Below are positions 47,479-60,194 of a stretch of 64,000 nucleotides of DNA, piece by piece. Each line of letters opens with the position of its first letter. Within the stretch, counting starts at the first letter, position 1. Under the pieces are notes generated by a model. The model made no database searches. It saw only the letters and a program-made list of their open reading frames with translations, and was not told the origin of the DNA. The stretch spans positions 12,920,572 through 12,984,571 of the forward strand of contig NC_088800.1 of assembly GCF_011386835.1 (NCBI RefSeq), in the 5' to 3' direction. This DNA comes from Chrysemys picta bellii. Taxonomy: Eukaryota; Chordata; Testudines; Emydidae. Both the position numbers and the translations under genes were made by a program.

Positions 47479-49086
47479 CCCATTTGTTATGATGATGCAA
47501 AAACAAACCATTTAAAATACACTTTATAAGAAAAGAAAAAAATAATATTTTTGAACTGAACCTTTGGATCATTTGATGGCCTTTTCACTCCATCATACCC
47601 TAAAACTTGGAGAAGTCCCTATATAGTAACCCACTTACACATAACCAGAATGAGTTTATTGGTTTTAATTGATAATATTACATAATCAAACAAAGCAAGA
47701 TCAAAACCTACTTCTAAAGTTCTATACCTAGTCCATATTTCTCTTTTATTTTTGTTTGCAATGTACAGAACACGTCTGATGCACAATTTAAGCGTTTCTT
47801 TTATAGCTAACCATTGTACAGATATATGGAAAACTATATTCTATATATGAGAACAATCTGGAATGTCACCCTATGCACATGCATTTAATACATGCAGTGT
47901 GAACAAAACAAAACCAAAAAACATAACTCCAAAGCTAGAGGGGGGTGATTGTAGGATTTCTCTTGGTTTTTTTTAATGTCAATTCTGTGCTTTTTCAATT
48001 TACATTCCAGCCCTTCTTGTCAGTGGAAGATGGATGTACACCATTTAGTATTTCTATTTACTTAAGATGTTGGAATGTGAAGTTCATCTTTATTTCTATC
48101 TCTGCCCCCTTCACTCTCTTTTTTGAAATGTTAAGTCAAAGAAAGTCGTTTTTACGGTCAGGGCTCGGAATGGAGACATTTGAGCCACCAAACAAATAGC
48201 ATGGCTTGTTCTAATCAGTTGCTTGGACTGTTGTCATTGAAGCCTTGTTGGAAACAAGAAGCCAATAGATGTGTTTGTATTGAGATTTAAGAGACCAACA
48301 AAATAAAACAAAACAACCCTTAAACCTTCTCTCTTATTGGCATTTTTGCTGCAGAGATTTCCACTTCCAGGAAAGTTCTCTTCTTACTGCTTCAGTGTTG
48401 AGGATTGGAGGTATGGTGTTTTGAATTTGGAAGAGGGACAGTGACATTTGGACTTTGGAAGTTTATAAAGCCAATTCCTGTATATTAACTTTTCTTCTGT
48501 TAATTGCTAAGCCTGTGGTATTAATAGCCTGTGGTTTTTAATGTGGGCAGGCTAGTGCCTCTTACAATGTTTGATAGAGATGCATCGTTGTTCCATGAGA
48601 AGATTTCAAATGCTGGTGTTGTAAAAGATGCAGCATCAAGACATTTTGCTGCATCGTATTCCTGATGTTCTTAAGTGTAAATATTACTAAGGAGTCTTTG
48701 CATTTCAATTTACTGCGTAATTTATTCTTGCATTAAAATAATAAATAAAGAAAAAACAAAAAATTTGCCACCCTGTGAAAGTTTTCCAGATCCTTGCTTT
48801 ACTTCAAACGCTGAGCTTGCCTGCGTTGTTACAACTTTCATAGACCTTTGAGTGACTGGTTCTCAGCTTCTAGCAAACTGTGGCTGATTTCACATCAAAA
48901 CTACGTACAACTCAGTGCACCCAGTTTGAGTCTTTTCTGAGGCACAGCCTGCATGGGTGCAGTGAACCCTGTGCAGGACAAAACTGAAGATAAGTTTCCC
49001 ATAAACTCCTCGAAACCAAAAGATGCTATAGAATGAGTTGTGCTTCTACCAAGCATTTCCCACTTCCCTCTCCCTTGCTTTGAGGC
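47479..49086. other. non-coding stretch, nothing recognised
   Basis: AT-rich. A segment at 48480-48770 ends in several AATAAA-like signals (aataataaataaag at 48739-48752), but no transcript body can be shown. Confidence 0.4.
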
Positions 49087-49350
49087 TCAATCCTTCAAAG
49101 TGCTGAGCACCCTGGGCCCGATCCAGCAAAGCACTAGAGCACATACTGTAGGCATAGGAGTCCTCCCCTTAACTCCAAGCATATGCTTAAATGCTTTGGC
49201 CCTAATTCAAGAAAGTGGTCAGCACTTCACAGTATTGAGTGCAACTCCTCACTTGGACACTGAACATTTACTTCCATGGCCCTTTGTTAAGGGACTGATC
49301 CAGAGGCATCTTGCTCCTGTTGCTTTCAGTGTGAGCAGGATTGGGCCTTA
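49087..49350. repeat. possible ancient amniote repeat
   Basis: Phrases gggcccgatccagcaaagca, caagcatatgcttaaatgct and gtgagcaggattgggcct recall an old dispersed repeat with an internal palindrome (agcatatgct). Highly diverged. Confidence 0.4.
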
Positions 49351-50552
49351 GGTGTGTTGCATTCCAATTAGGATCTGTAATTAGGGTGGTGGGGGAGAAC
49401 AGGATGAAAAGGAGCCTTATGTTGCTAGTGAAAGCAAGTATTATTATTACCAATTCAGGCAGCTAAGAAAATTGACACTTCCGTTAGGGTTCTGTTGGGC
49501 TAGTGTTTCCATCGGCTCAAGGACAGAGAGGAATACAACAGAATGATTGAACAGTTGTATGAATAAAGCTACATTCTAGCATGAGCAATGAAATAGCTGC
49601 CAAGGGGGAACACAATGGCTGCCCTTTACAATGTAAGTGAAATACTTCCTAAAATAACTGCAAATCTCACAAGAGGAGGAGGATAATAAAATATATTGGC
49701 TGCATTTGTGAAGCCCCAATCAGGAAAATGTGCCTACATTAAAACACACACTTTAATGAATAAAAACAAGCATAATCCAGGTTAGACATTGCCATTCTCA
49801 GTGCTTTGCCTTATTGCTCTTGTGTATATAAGGATGGAAGGGTCTTGGAGAAGAGCAGGAGCTAAATGCAGCAAGGTGAATCAAGGGCAGAGCGAGAGGC
49901 TTAACTTGCAATTTCCTTGTTTTTGTTGGTTTAAGTCTGGCCCTTCGCATTCTGTTAACATTTTGTAGTTCATTTCCTCCATTGTTTAAGGAATGGCAGA
50001 GGTGGGAGCTGGGGACAGGGGTCAGAGGTGAGGCATGCAAAGCTTAAAGCAAATTTGCTCTTCGCTCCCCGTAGATATGTACATACTTTCTCAGTAGGTC
50101 AAGAGAGAGTTGAAGTGCTGGTGGTGGTCTGGCTGTGCTGCCGAGTTTAAAACTTTCCTGTGCATCCCTGGAGTGTGGACGCACGCACGCGCACATGCAG
50201 TCTCTCTCTCTCCCGCAAGATGCACTGACCCCGACTGATCAGTGTAGCTCAAAAAGAATTGGACTCAGTGAGACAGAGAGTGTGCTGGCAACCAAATGGG
50301 AGTTGATCTTTCTTGGTCCCAAGCTATCTTTTCCAGCCATAGCACCTTCACTTTTTTCCTTTTGCTTGAGATGGAGATTGCAAAGGAAGAAATACTCACT
50401 TCAAGCTGTTGAAAAATTACCGAAGGCAAGATACACATCAGGGCTACTGGAGGCAAAGCCCAATCTTCCATTGCAGGTGTGAGCATTCATAGACAGACCT
50501 CAGCTGATAGTTATTTTGAGTCTGGAATTGCGGGGTGGAATTATTATTAAAT

Positions 50553-50643
50553 TCTCTGGCTTGTGCTGTACAGGAGGTCAAACTAGGTGATCATAATTTA
50601 GATGATCATCATTGTCCCTTCTGCCCCTAAAAGCTATTAATCA
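50553..50643 (+). repeat. CR1-type LINE tail fragment
   Basis: The run gtgctgtacaggaggtcaaa followed by ctaggtgatca and attgtcccttctgcccctaa is the end of a CR1 subfamily. It has a small internal duplication of a gatgatca-type unit and is the opposite orientation of the fragment at 21603. Confidence 0.6.
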
Positions 50644-52867
50644 AAATCTCCTTTTTAGCCTCCCCCCCCCACCCCCCAAACAAAAGCAACATAAGGAGAG
50701 GTGGGCCCTTCCTAGAAACCGTTTGGAAAAACTTTCTGTGTAGAAACCATTTCTTGGGTTTGTTTTTTGGTCTCTTCCTTCCTTCCCTCTCACCTTCCTT
50801 TTAATCGCTTAGGACATTTAAATGAAAATAGGATCCTTGTTGCTTAGGAGTTAATCTGCTTCTGTTGCTTATTCCCCACCTGAAATTCTCAAGGGATCCA
50901 TTACTGGCAGCCTGCAGATGAAATGGCCTGTAGAAGAGGGGAGTAGTTTCTTTTAATTTACAGATGAAGCAGTGTTGCTTCTCTTGCTCCCCTGCTTTTT
51001 TTTTCTCTTCTCTCCCTGGCTGCCTGTTCCCAGATTAGTGGAAGAGGAGCACAGCTAGTCCCTTAACCTTCCCTACTGTAAGTAGTTTAAATCTGAGAGC
51101 TTGGGCATTTTAGTGGTGACTCTGAAGGCCCAGGGATTTATTGTTCTCTTAAAGCAGACTATTAATTCTAAAAATAATCCTTGTAAGAATGTAGCTTTTA
51201 ATAAAAATTGCCCATAAACGTATATAATTAAGGAAGTGGTTTTTCTATTCTTCTAAAACTTGCTCACCAGGCATATTGTGGGTTATCTCTGCTTTTGCTA
51301 ACTCCTGCTGTCTGCGTACTCCTTCTACCTGCACTTGTTCAACATGTCTCTTGATAGCAGATACGCATGTTGCATACGCTAGGGAACAGGTGAGGTGAAA
51401 CTGGAAAACGTTTTAACTCTTCAGAAACACTCCCTTAACCCACTCTGCCTGTGTTCGCAGATCTGTGGGCCGGTGTTGAATTATACCACCTTCTGTAAGT
51501 TTCAACTTACCATTCCTAGAAATACCTCCCTTTTGTGCCTCTAAAAGTGGTAATTCCTGAGGCATGAGGCACATTGCTTCTTGGAACGCTGTGACATCCT
51601 ACATGTGAGTATCCGTGATGAACGGATCTCTCTGTGTCAGGGTTTTATTTCAGGCTGTAGGATTGTGCCCTAGGTGTATAATCCTGAATGTGCTGCCATG
51701 CAGTTTATAAACTGCTGTGGCAGCAGGACAAGCTGTAATATTAGGGATGTTTGGGAGTGCTGGTTAGTAAACAAGAGAAATGCTACACAGCATAAGATGT
51801 CCGCTGCTTAGGAAGATGTCCAGATTTAGAAGTGCTGCTAATGTCTAATGCCAGGGGCACGTGGAGAAGATGGGAGAAATGGGGGCATTAGAAAAAAATG
51901 TATCTTACTGGCCAGCATTTCCTATCAGAATCATTATCTCCAGAAAAGGCAACTCAAGCATCATCAGGTGACGGGGGAATGAGGGAGAATGGAATCATCT
52001 GATATACATGAGACCAAAATAAGGCAAAACCCTCATTTAAAATCTTATAGCCTGGCTTTCCGAAGGTCCTGGGCACCTGCAGCTCCTATTGACTTCAATG
52101 GATATTCTGTACCTCAGAAAACCAGGCCATTACCCCCAATTTTTGGTCCGTGACAAGGCACTTACATCTGGATACGTTTCTGAAATGAAACCAGAGAGAA
52201 CTTCTGTCTCCCAGGGTAACACGGAAGGCCTGCAGGGGAGCTGCAGCAGTGTGGTTTTGTTGGTGGAGCTGCTCTTTTGGGTCTCCGGTAAGAAGTTCTG
52301 TGCTCTTGTGGGAGCCGGTCTTGTGTTTGAATCCTGTTGCCTACTGATGCGTGGAGAGATGTGTGCACGCACAGTAGGCTTAGAACATACTTGTTACTAT
52401 GTTGGTATAAAATGATACATATAGGGCTGCAGATACCCAAAGGCTTTTACAAATATAGAGCAAACCCCATTCCCGGCCCTGGAGTGCATATTGTCGAAGG
52501 CCCTGATCCTGTAACAGACTGTATGTGCTTAACTAACCATGTGAGTCCTCCCCTTGACTTCAGGGAGGCCGTTCAAATACAAATATCCTGTAGGCTTTGT
52601 GTTTCAAAGCGCTGTTTTCTCCTTCCACCCCTCCGCTTTTGCCTTAGTGTTAGATTGTTTATGGCAATGCTGAGAGAGGCGGGGGATGGGGGTGGAAGAT
52701 TATTGGCAGTTATAAGAACTGGTAGAGGGAAGATCCAAGAGATTTGAGGTCCCATTTACAAACCCGGTTGCAACACGTGACCGCCTGTGGGTATTAGTCT
52801 AGATGAGTAGTGGTGCCTTCACTTGCCCAATACCCACGTGGAAATGCAGGTAGTTCATACAATATTA
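50644..52867. other. 2.2 kb non-coding stretch, nothing recognised
   Basis: The region contains only a short C-rich run near 50661 and unremarkable frames. Confidence 0.4.
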
Positions 52868-52935
52868 TTGTATTACAATAGTGCCTAGAGGCCCCACTGA
52901 GAGAGGGCCATATTATACAAAAATACAGTTGACAG
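52868..52935 (-). repeat. MIR/L2-type tail, minus strand
   Basis: The plus-strand text attattgtattacaatagtg followed by cctagaggccccac-gaga is the reverse complement of the tail at about 56800-56850 (gcctctaggcatag). Short and diverged. Confidence 0.55.
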
Positions 52936-53707
52936 GTGCAATGAGTGAAGGTGCATCTGTTGTTCCATGTTATAACATTTGAGCCTTATGTATCTTGGGT
53001 AGTTCACCAAATTACTTGAGCACCCGCTTGAATCTGTGGTCATCCTTTAGAAATAAGACTTTCACTTTGCTTTAACCAAAGATTTCTGACTTCAAGGGAT
53101 GGTTAGGAAGAGGGGCTACCACAAGGCCACGAAGGGAGGCACGAAGGTATACGTTACTGTGTTGTGTAGTTCAACAGTATTCTTGCTGTAGGCTTGATGG
53201 CCAGCAAAGTACTCAGATTGATTTACTTGCTTTCGGGATGTTTTTCTTCCCGCTACATCTTACAGTGCTGGTGAAGTTGTGTAGTTGGTTTTGTGTCGCG
53301 CAGTAAGTCTTGGCTTTGGTATAGTGGGGTACACGCTTTTCAAAGTCCCGTTCATGTCTCACCTTGTCTTCTTGTAAACTTGACAGGAGGAGTCTGCTGA
53401 TGCAACTAGGATTTAATGATGCTGCCTGAATTGTTGTTACCCCAGAATGCAAAGCAGTGGCAGGTTCTGATACCTAGTGTGAGGCTGATGTCTGCCTCCA
53501 GGCACAAGTGAATTACATCCATACGCTAACTCTCTTAGGAATCATTTTAATTTCACTTGCAACCTGAGCCTGTTTTTCCTCCCCTTAGAGCCATTCAAGT
53601 ACATGGCATTTGTGGCTCTGTGTTGTTGGGTGCACTCTGGCTCTCACTGTGACTTACTAATCCTATTTAACAAATCCTTTTAGTTGTTTACATGTGATAC
53701 ACTACAT

Positions 53708-53839
53708 CAGTGGTTTTCAACCTTTTTTTCATTCGCGGACCCATAACAAATTTCAAATGGAGGTGTAGACCCCTTTGGAAATCTTAGACATAGTCTGTTG
53801 ACCCCCAGGGGTCCGTGAACCATAGGTTGAAAACCATTG
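53708..53839. mobile_element. 132-bp hAT MITE
   Basis: The ends are CAGTGGTTTTCAACCTTTTT and ATAGGTTGAAAACCATTG. The 8-bp duplication is CACTACAT at 53700-53707 and CACTGCAT at 53840-53847, with one mismatch. The interior has cggaccc and gacccccaggggtccg motifs and no frame. Confidence 0.92.
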
Positions 53840-53959
53840 CACTGCATCATTATGAGGCATCTCCTTAAAGATATTATTGTTGCATCCTTCCTGTCTCCCT
53901 TTGGAGGAACAGGAAAGTGACTGGGTGAAAACAATGCTGCCCGCTGCATTGACCTAGTT

Positions 53960-54270
53960 CAGGGGTCAGCAACCTTTCAGAAGTGGTGTGCCAAGCCTTC
54001 ATTTATTCACTCTAATTTAAGGTTTCGCATGCCAGTAATATATTTTAACGTTTTTAGAAGGTCTCTTTCTATAAGTCTATAATATATAACTAAACTATTG
54101 TTGTATGTAAAGTAAATAAGGTTTTTAAAATGTTTAAGAAGCGTCATTTAAAATTAAATTTAAAATGCAGAGCCCCCTGAACCGGTGGCCAGACCCGGGC
54201 AGTGTGAGTGCCACTGAAAATCAGCTCACGTGCCGCCTTTGGTACATGTGCTATAGGTTGCCTACTGCTA
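53960..54270. mobile_element. 311-bp hAT MITE, CAGGGGTCAGCAACC left end
   Basis: The left end CAGGGGTCAGCAACCTTTCA matches, over 15 bases, the end of the unrelated element at 25483. The right end is GGTTGCCTACTGCTA, partly decayed. The 8-bp duplication is ACCTAGTT at 53952-53959 and ACCTTGTT at 54271-54278, with one mismatch. The interior is AT-rich (aataaggtttttaaaatgtt), apart from a GC-rich block at 54170-54245. Confidence 0.88.
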
Positions 54271-54278
54271 ACCTTGTT

Positions 54279-55360
54279 TCTCTCAAAAATATTAATCAGA
54301 AGCAAATCGAAGTAGCAAGCCCATCAAGAAGTGCCAGTGCGGGGCTTAAGCTCCTCAGGTAAAAGATGCTCTACAGTGGCAGTGTGTTAACTTCCACCCT
54401 TCTGCAACAACATTGTAAATTATTTGACCTACTGTGGTTAAGCCCACCCCAGATTTGTAACAACAATAGCCAGAGATAAGTTCTACTTCTATTACAGAAA
54501 TGATTCTGTAGATAAATGAAGCAAAGTACAAATGAACTCTCTGGCTTTTGCTGCTGTGCGCTCAGTGATATTTGCGCAGTGAACAACTCCGACTTTTATA
54601 ATAAAAGTGCCTGCTTCTTGGGACAGAATGTTTTCCAAGGTCTTGGAAAGATAAGCATTGAGTGTTCCAACACGCATATTAAACTTGCATTGCATATGTT
54701 AATGTAACCAGGAACAAACTGACTTTTCTGCTCAAAGAAGGGCTAGAGACTTTATTTAAAACAAGGAAACAAAACACAACCCAAACCCTCCTTTTACCTC
54801 TGAAAGCCAAATGGAATTTTTCTCCCCTCCTAGTTGTCTTGCTCTGCCCCATTTTTCAACATTAACCTTGTCATAGTATCAAGTTCTCTTGTGATTCATG
54901 GAATGTGGAGGTCTTATTGAATGCTACCTTGGAAAAGTAATCGCTGAATGAGTTTGGGGGAGGGAGGAGAGCAAGGAATGCATAGTAGGATGCATTGCAG
55001 GAGTGAATTGTTCTCAGTTTGGAGTTTAGTATGAGAATTTTGAACAGTTTGTTTTCCAAGTGAATGAGCGATATTAATATGTTGTTTCCATAATGGATGA
55101 GCATTGTTATTGAGAAAAAAATAAAATATATGGTATTGCTTTTCAGAGTATATTTCCAGATACTACAGAACATCAAATTGAGGCTTTTGCCATGCCCGAT
55201 TAAACCAAACATATGAACAATCACTAGCAAGTATTAGTAAATAAACAATTTGCAAATGGATACTGTTCCCCCTCAGCTAATTGTACTTGTTTTCTAATTG
55301 ATTATGCACACCTTGATTTTCCATAGCATTGGCTGGCCTCTTTTCTAAATCTAAATAATA
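54279..55360. other. non-coding stretch, nothing recognised
   Basis: AT-rich DNA with no delimitable element between the hAT MITE and the LINE fragment at 55361. Confidence 0.4.
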
Positions 55361-55440
55361 CTTCTTAGCTCTTACACCAGTGTAGCACTTTTCATCTGTA
55401 GATCTCTGAGCCCTTTACAAAGGGAAGGTAAAATAAATAC
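55361..55440 (+). repeat. L2/L3-type LINE fragment
   Basis: The run ttagctcttacaccagtgta followed by gcacttttcatctgtagatctctgagccctttacaaagg matches the 5' part of the conserved L2/L3-type tail that is also represented at 2531 and 57160. Confidence 0.6.
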
Positions 55441-56610
55441 TGCTAATCTGATACTTTTAGTTATTGGTCGTATAAAATGTAACTAAAAATGCTGAACAAC
55501 CATAAAAAGAGGAATTTGGAATGAAATGCCTTTTCACTTTCAAAATAATGTCATAGTTTTAAAAAAGCATTACTGTTTGGCAGTGTTTTAATGAAGGAAG
55601 TGAAACAACAAAATAAAGAACTCTCCTTGTAGAAGTCTTCTGGGCATGACCACCTCTCCTCTCCACAATCCCAACCTAGCTGCAAATATCCAACCAATGT
55701 CTAAAGAACCCCAGGCCTTGTGAATGTGGTTTATGAATGACTCCAGTATAAACTGACCCTATGCTGACATTGCCTCTGGATCAGGGTCCAGCTGGGAGTT
55801 AAAACATACAGCACAGTACAACTGCGGTGACTTTTGTAAACTTAACCCCAGTGAAACCAATTCAATGATCTGTTGGGAATGGGGTCTTTTTCTGTGTACA
55901 CGACTCCTCTTGCTGTTCGCTGAAAAGGGCAGTTCTCCACACTTGGGAGAAGAGAGCAGTGCAGCTAGGACAGGCTTGCCGCATATATTATTAATTTGGA
56001 GAAGATTTTGGCACAGATCAGCCTCACGGTGATGCTTTTTTTCCATGTTGATGCTTTTTCTGTTTTAGGTGATGCTGATGGCAGCGCTGCTAAAACACTT
56101 TAATTCTATGATGTTTACCCCTTAGCTCCTGATGGAATGGAAGTGGGGTATATTTGGCTAGGATATAGCTTGTTTAACATCAGGTGGTTGTTGTGGGAAA
56201 GTATCAACGTGTGGGGGAAAAATGATCTGTAGTATGTAAGATTTCTACTAGCTGCCTCAGTGTTTAGTTGTTTGAGCTGTTGTGCAACCCAGTATGTAAT
56301 CTGAGATTCAGTTGGAGTTTTTTGTTGCATCATTAGACCTCCTCTTTCTTTATTGGTTTAGGAACATTATATAGATCTCCTAATTAATGTAATTATGTTA
56401 AAATACTACATCCCCTCGGTGACATGTTGTTTTGAGCAGTGAAGCAATTTAATTCCAAGGTTGCCTACTTGGTGTTCAGTTTGGCAAATCTGATCAGATC
56501 AGCACCAGATTAAAAGCAGATATTTTTGAGGCATTAGAACACTAGAAAAAGGCAGTTGGTAGCCCACTTTTGGAGCCTCTCTGGCTGCCAACTCCTTTCC
56601 GTGTACTAAG
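55441..56610. other. non-coding stretch, nothing recognised
   Basis: No feature could be supported here by direct reading. Confidence 0.4.
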
Positions 56611-56856
56611 CAGCATGGTCTAGTGGGTAGGGCACTGACCTGGGGGTCGGGATCAGGGTTCTGTTTCCACCCCTCTGCCCGAGACCTTAGGCAAGTCACT
56701 TCACTTCACCTTTCTGTGTCTCCATTTCCCTTCTTAAAGTTTGTCTGTTCAATCTGTAAACTCTGTGACGTAGGGTCTCTTACTATATATAGGCAAAGTG
56801 TCTAGCACAATGCGGCCTCACTCTTGGTTGGAGCCTCTAGGCATAGAAATGATAAT
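56611..56856 (+). repeat. near-full MIR-family SINE with L2-type tail
   Basis: A tRNA-like head carries an A box (tggtctagtgg, 56616-56626) and a degenerate B box (ggttctgtttcc, 56657-56668). The core ccttaggcaagtcacttcac follows, and then a tail with tctagcacaatgcggcctca and gttggagcctctaggca. It is one of the few copies here that shows head, core and tail together. Confidence 0.8.
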
Positions 56857-57159
56857 TTGAGGGGGGGAATTTGCTCTTTGAGGTTAAGAATCTCATATCC
56901 ATATAAAATATAAACTCTATCACTGAGGCAGTGTTTATTTCCTTGTTTTATCCTGTACAATTGAATCCATTTTAATGAATAGCTGATATGGCTAAACTTT
57001 TGTTCCATACTCATCGCTGTGGTATCTGATATTTTTAATTTGATATTTCCCTTCCTTCCCACATATTTTCTGTGTGTGTGTGACTGATTTGTTGTTGATT
57101 TGTGGAAAAGTCAAGTTAAATAAATGAGTTCTAATTTAATTACTTCTATGACCCCAATT

Positions 57160-57535
57160 ACTGCCATATTTGAGCACCTCGCAATCTGTAATGTGTTTAT
57201 TTTCACAACACCCCTGTGAGGTAGGGAAGTGCTACTTATCCCCATTTTGCAAATGGGAACTGAGACACAGAGAGACTCTGTCCTGGTCTACACTGAAAAG
57301 TTACATCCGCGTAGCTACGTCTCTCAGAGGTGAGAAAAACTTGCACCCCTGAGAGACGTAGGTAAGCCGACCTAACCTTTGGCATAGACCGTGCTAGCTG
57401 GCCACCTAGCTACTGCCTCTCGGGGAGGTGGGTTAACTACAGCTATGGGAGAACCTCTCTAGCCTCTGTAGTAAGTGTCTACACTGAAATGCTACAGTGG
57501 TGTAGCTGCTCTAACCACTGGACCATCTGTTCTCT
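57160..57535 (+). repeat. L2/L3-type LINE tail split by a MITE
   Basis: The left part contains cacaacacccctgtgaggta and ccccattttgcaaatgggaa, then ctgagacacagagagac. The right part (from about 57508) is gctctaaccactggaccatc, the normal end of the same repeat. Between them lies a foreign segment at 57282-57507. Confidence 0.7.
57282..57507. mobile_element. truncated MITE with CCTGGTCTACACT end
   Basis: The left end cctggtctacactgaaaag matches the inverted right end of the element at 33634 (GGCCTGGTCTACACC). The interior has ctacgtctctcagaggtg against cacccctgagagacgtag, an inverted pair of about 18 bp. It then has agctactgcctctcggggag and gtgtctacactgaaatgcta. The right terminal repeat is missing or decayed. 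Confidence 0.65.
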
Positions 57536-60194
57536 GAATTTTGCATTTAGATTTGAAGGAGGTGAGATTCTTGGTCATTCTGCCATCCCCAGGAGAGAGT
57601 TCTGCAGTCATAGGCCAGCTGCTGAGAAAGCGCAATTCCCTGTGCTTGCTACCCTCATCATTCTAGCTAGCCGTTCCACTGGAATATAGCTGCTGGCAGG
57701 TCATGGTTATATAGATGGAGGTGTAGAGCCTTGCGTACCTAGGGCAACCCATCTAGAAATACTGAGGACAAAACCTTGGGATTGAAATGTTCCCCTTAGG
57801 AAGCTAACATAGAGAAAAGGGCATGAAGGTGATGGGCTCTAAATGCCCTGGATTGCAGGGCAGGTGGACTGCTGTATTATGGTCCATTTTGGAGTTTTCT
57901 CCAGGGTCAGCTGCTTCTTTCCTAGGAATAATGAGTTGCAATAGGTTTAGGTTCTGTTTACATTTACTTCTCTGTTCTGAAAAATACCACATCCAGTAGC
58001 AACAAAATCCTCTTGCCCAAGGACACCTGCTTATAGGAGTGAATCCATTCAAAGAAGGCATGGTATTTGCTTTTCCCAAAGCGTTGTGCACTTGAAACTT
58101 TGCCTCTTGCAAGACCACTTGTGAATATGTGCTCACAAGCTAGGGAGAGAAACCCATCCTTTTAGGATGGAGCACAGGGTTTACATGTGTAAAATAAGCA
58201 TTGAGATGCTCCATCAACAGCACCTCAGCCTGTGGGTTAGTAATGACGGTGTTCCTGTAGTGCTCAGCTTGCTGTTCTTTGCACTTCCTGCACATTTCCT
58301 GGTCTGCGGGTGAGGGTTTATTTTGGGCTCTGGCCCATGTTAACAGAGGGGATAACTTGTTTAGATTATAGTCCGAATGTCGTCATAGAAAAGACATCAT
58401 CCTTTGTGTCTTGTACTAACAGACAGAGGCTGTGCCTCTTGGAAGGGAAACGCTAACACACAGAAGGAGGATCCATGGTGTCCTTCTTTTGAGGAGAGGG
58501 TTGTAGGCTCAAGTCGTCATAGCCACTTGATGTTGCTTGGAGTTATTTGCCTAAAACAAAAAAAATACAGTTCTTTGGCTGGAGATGGAAACTGAGTCTT
58601 AGTATGAAGCTTATAATATTAGTGCACATCATCAATCAGTATTTTTTAAATCCATAAAAAGTTCATAGAATATTCTTACTGTCCCCCAAATACACTAGAA
58701 TATGGTGATACAGACCCTGAGATGGTTCTCCAAGAGCTTACTTTTTTTAACAAACAAAAATATTAATAATACTCATGTAGTATGAAGGTTGTGACACATT
58801 CTAGTAAAAGCAAGACAGTCTCTGGGCTCAATCCTGCTCTCATTAATATATATTTCTGAATATTCTGGTTGTGCACAGAAATTGGGCCACATTTCTAATT
58901 CTGTCTAAACAGTGGGACAAACTTCCAAAAGCCTTCCACGAGCTGGTTTTATCTTCTGAAGGACCAGTACAAACTGAAGAGGATATTCTGTAACCAGAAA
59001 GGCTATGCATATATGTTATGGCGATGTATAAATATGTGCATGCAAATACAGCCATCAGAGAAGGGGGCAAAAAATCTGTTCAAAATCTTGTAGATGGGAC
59101 AGCAGTTTGGGGATGTAGTGAGGGCAGGCAACATTTTCATTGGTTTAATTTGATACTAAATTGTAAAGCGGGGGGTGGTTGTGGTTTTTGAAGGGAGTCA
59201 TTGCTGTGGGAGTGGCCTCATTTGGGTGTCTTTGTTATTATGAGGTCCCAGCTGCAACAAACGGTTCAAAATAATTAATTGTTTATCTTGTAGCTCATTG
59301 GTGCCCAGATTTTGTGCTCCATTTGGATTTGTTGAAAGCTTAATTATTACAATTACAATCGGATTCTGAGATACCTGTCAAAACCATTGAAGCTTACAAA
59401 GCGGAAAATACATAACATTTTTCAAAGGGAAAAAAACTCCTTATTTTAAAAAAAGAAATAACTTTAAAAATGTGGCTTCTGGCTTTATTAATGTTTGTTT
59501 CATTTGGGTTTTTTTGTTTTGTTTTAACTGAAAGATAGGCAAGCCTATGGTTCAGCTTACTTGACTCTTTAGGGGAAATCAACAGGACACCTGTAAATCA
59601 GAATAGGTGCTTCCTTGTCACTGGTTGGTTTTTTCTCTTTGCCCTGAAATTGTTTTTAAGCGTTTTTTTTTTTTTTTTTTTTTAAACAGAGTATAAGTCA
59701 CTTTTCTTAAGACAGTACTAAACTACATTGTTGTTCACTTGTAAAGGCAATGTATGATGTCTCATTCTAAGCAGTCAGGCTTTGGGGGACACACTCCCAC
59801 ATTTCAGCACATGGTGGCAATTACGTTTTTAACTCCCAATCCTGCCAAAGTGCAGATCTAATCCTGGCACTGGAAGTGTATCTTTAAAATTGTGCAAATT
59901 CCCATGACCGCCCCCCCAAACCTCAATCTCTTTAGTAATTCACCAGTGATATGGGCAGAGTGTTCTCCAATCTTCTCAACATGAAAGGTTGCATTTAGAC
60001 TTGACTGACAGAATGATCTGCCATCCAATGATCATATTTTGCCAGATGGGACAAAGATATTTCTCAGATCAGAAGTAGACTGTTTAGGTGATTAGCTGGT
60101 GGCAAATTTGTGACTTTTGTTTAACTCTGTTTATTTCATTTTTACTAACACCACCATCACCTTGCTTGTCTGTTTGGTTCAACTGTGTTCTGTC
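57536..60194. other. 2.7 kb non-coding stretch with poly-T
   Basis: A T run at 59663-59683 is the only structured item. No gene or named repeat was recognised. Confidence 0.4.

Noticed and set aside
46954..47529. 191-codon plus-strand open frame
   Set aside because: It lies almost entirely in the GC-rich interior of the element at 46842-47470, and opposite-strand frames are equally long.
48480..48770. Possible 3' UTR or polyadenylation region
   Set aside because: AATAAA-like signals are frequent by chance in AT-rich DNA, and no upstream exon supports a transcript.
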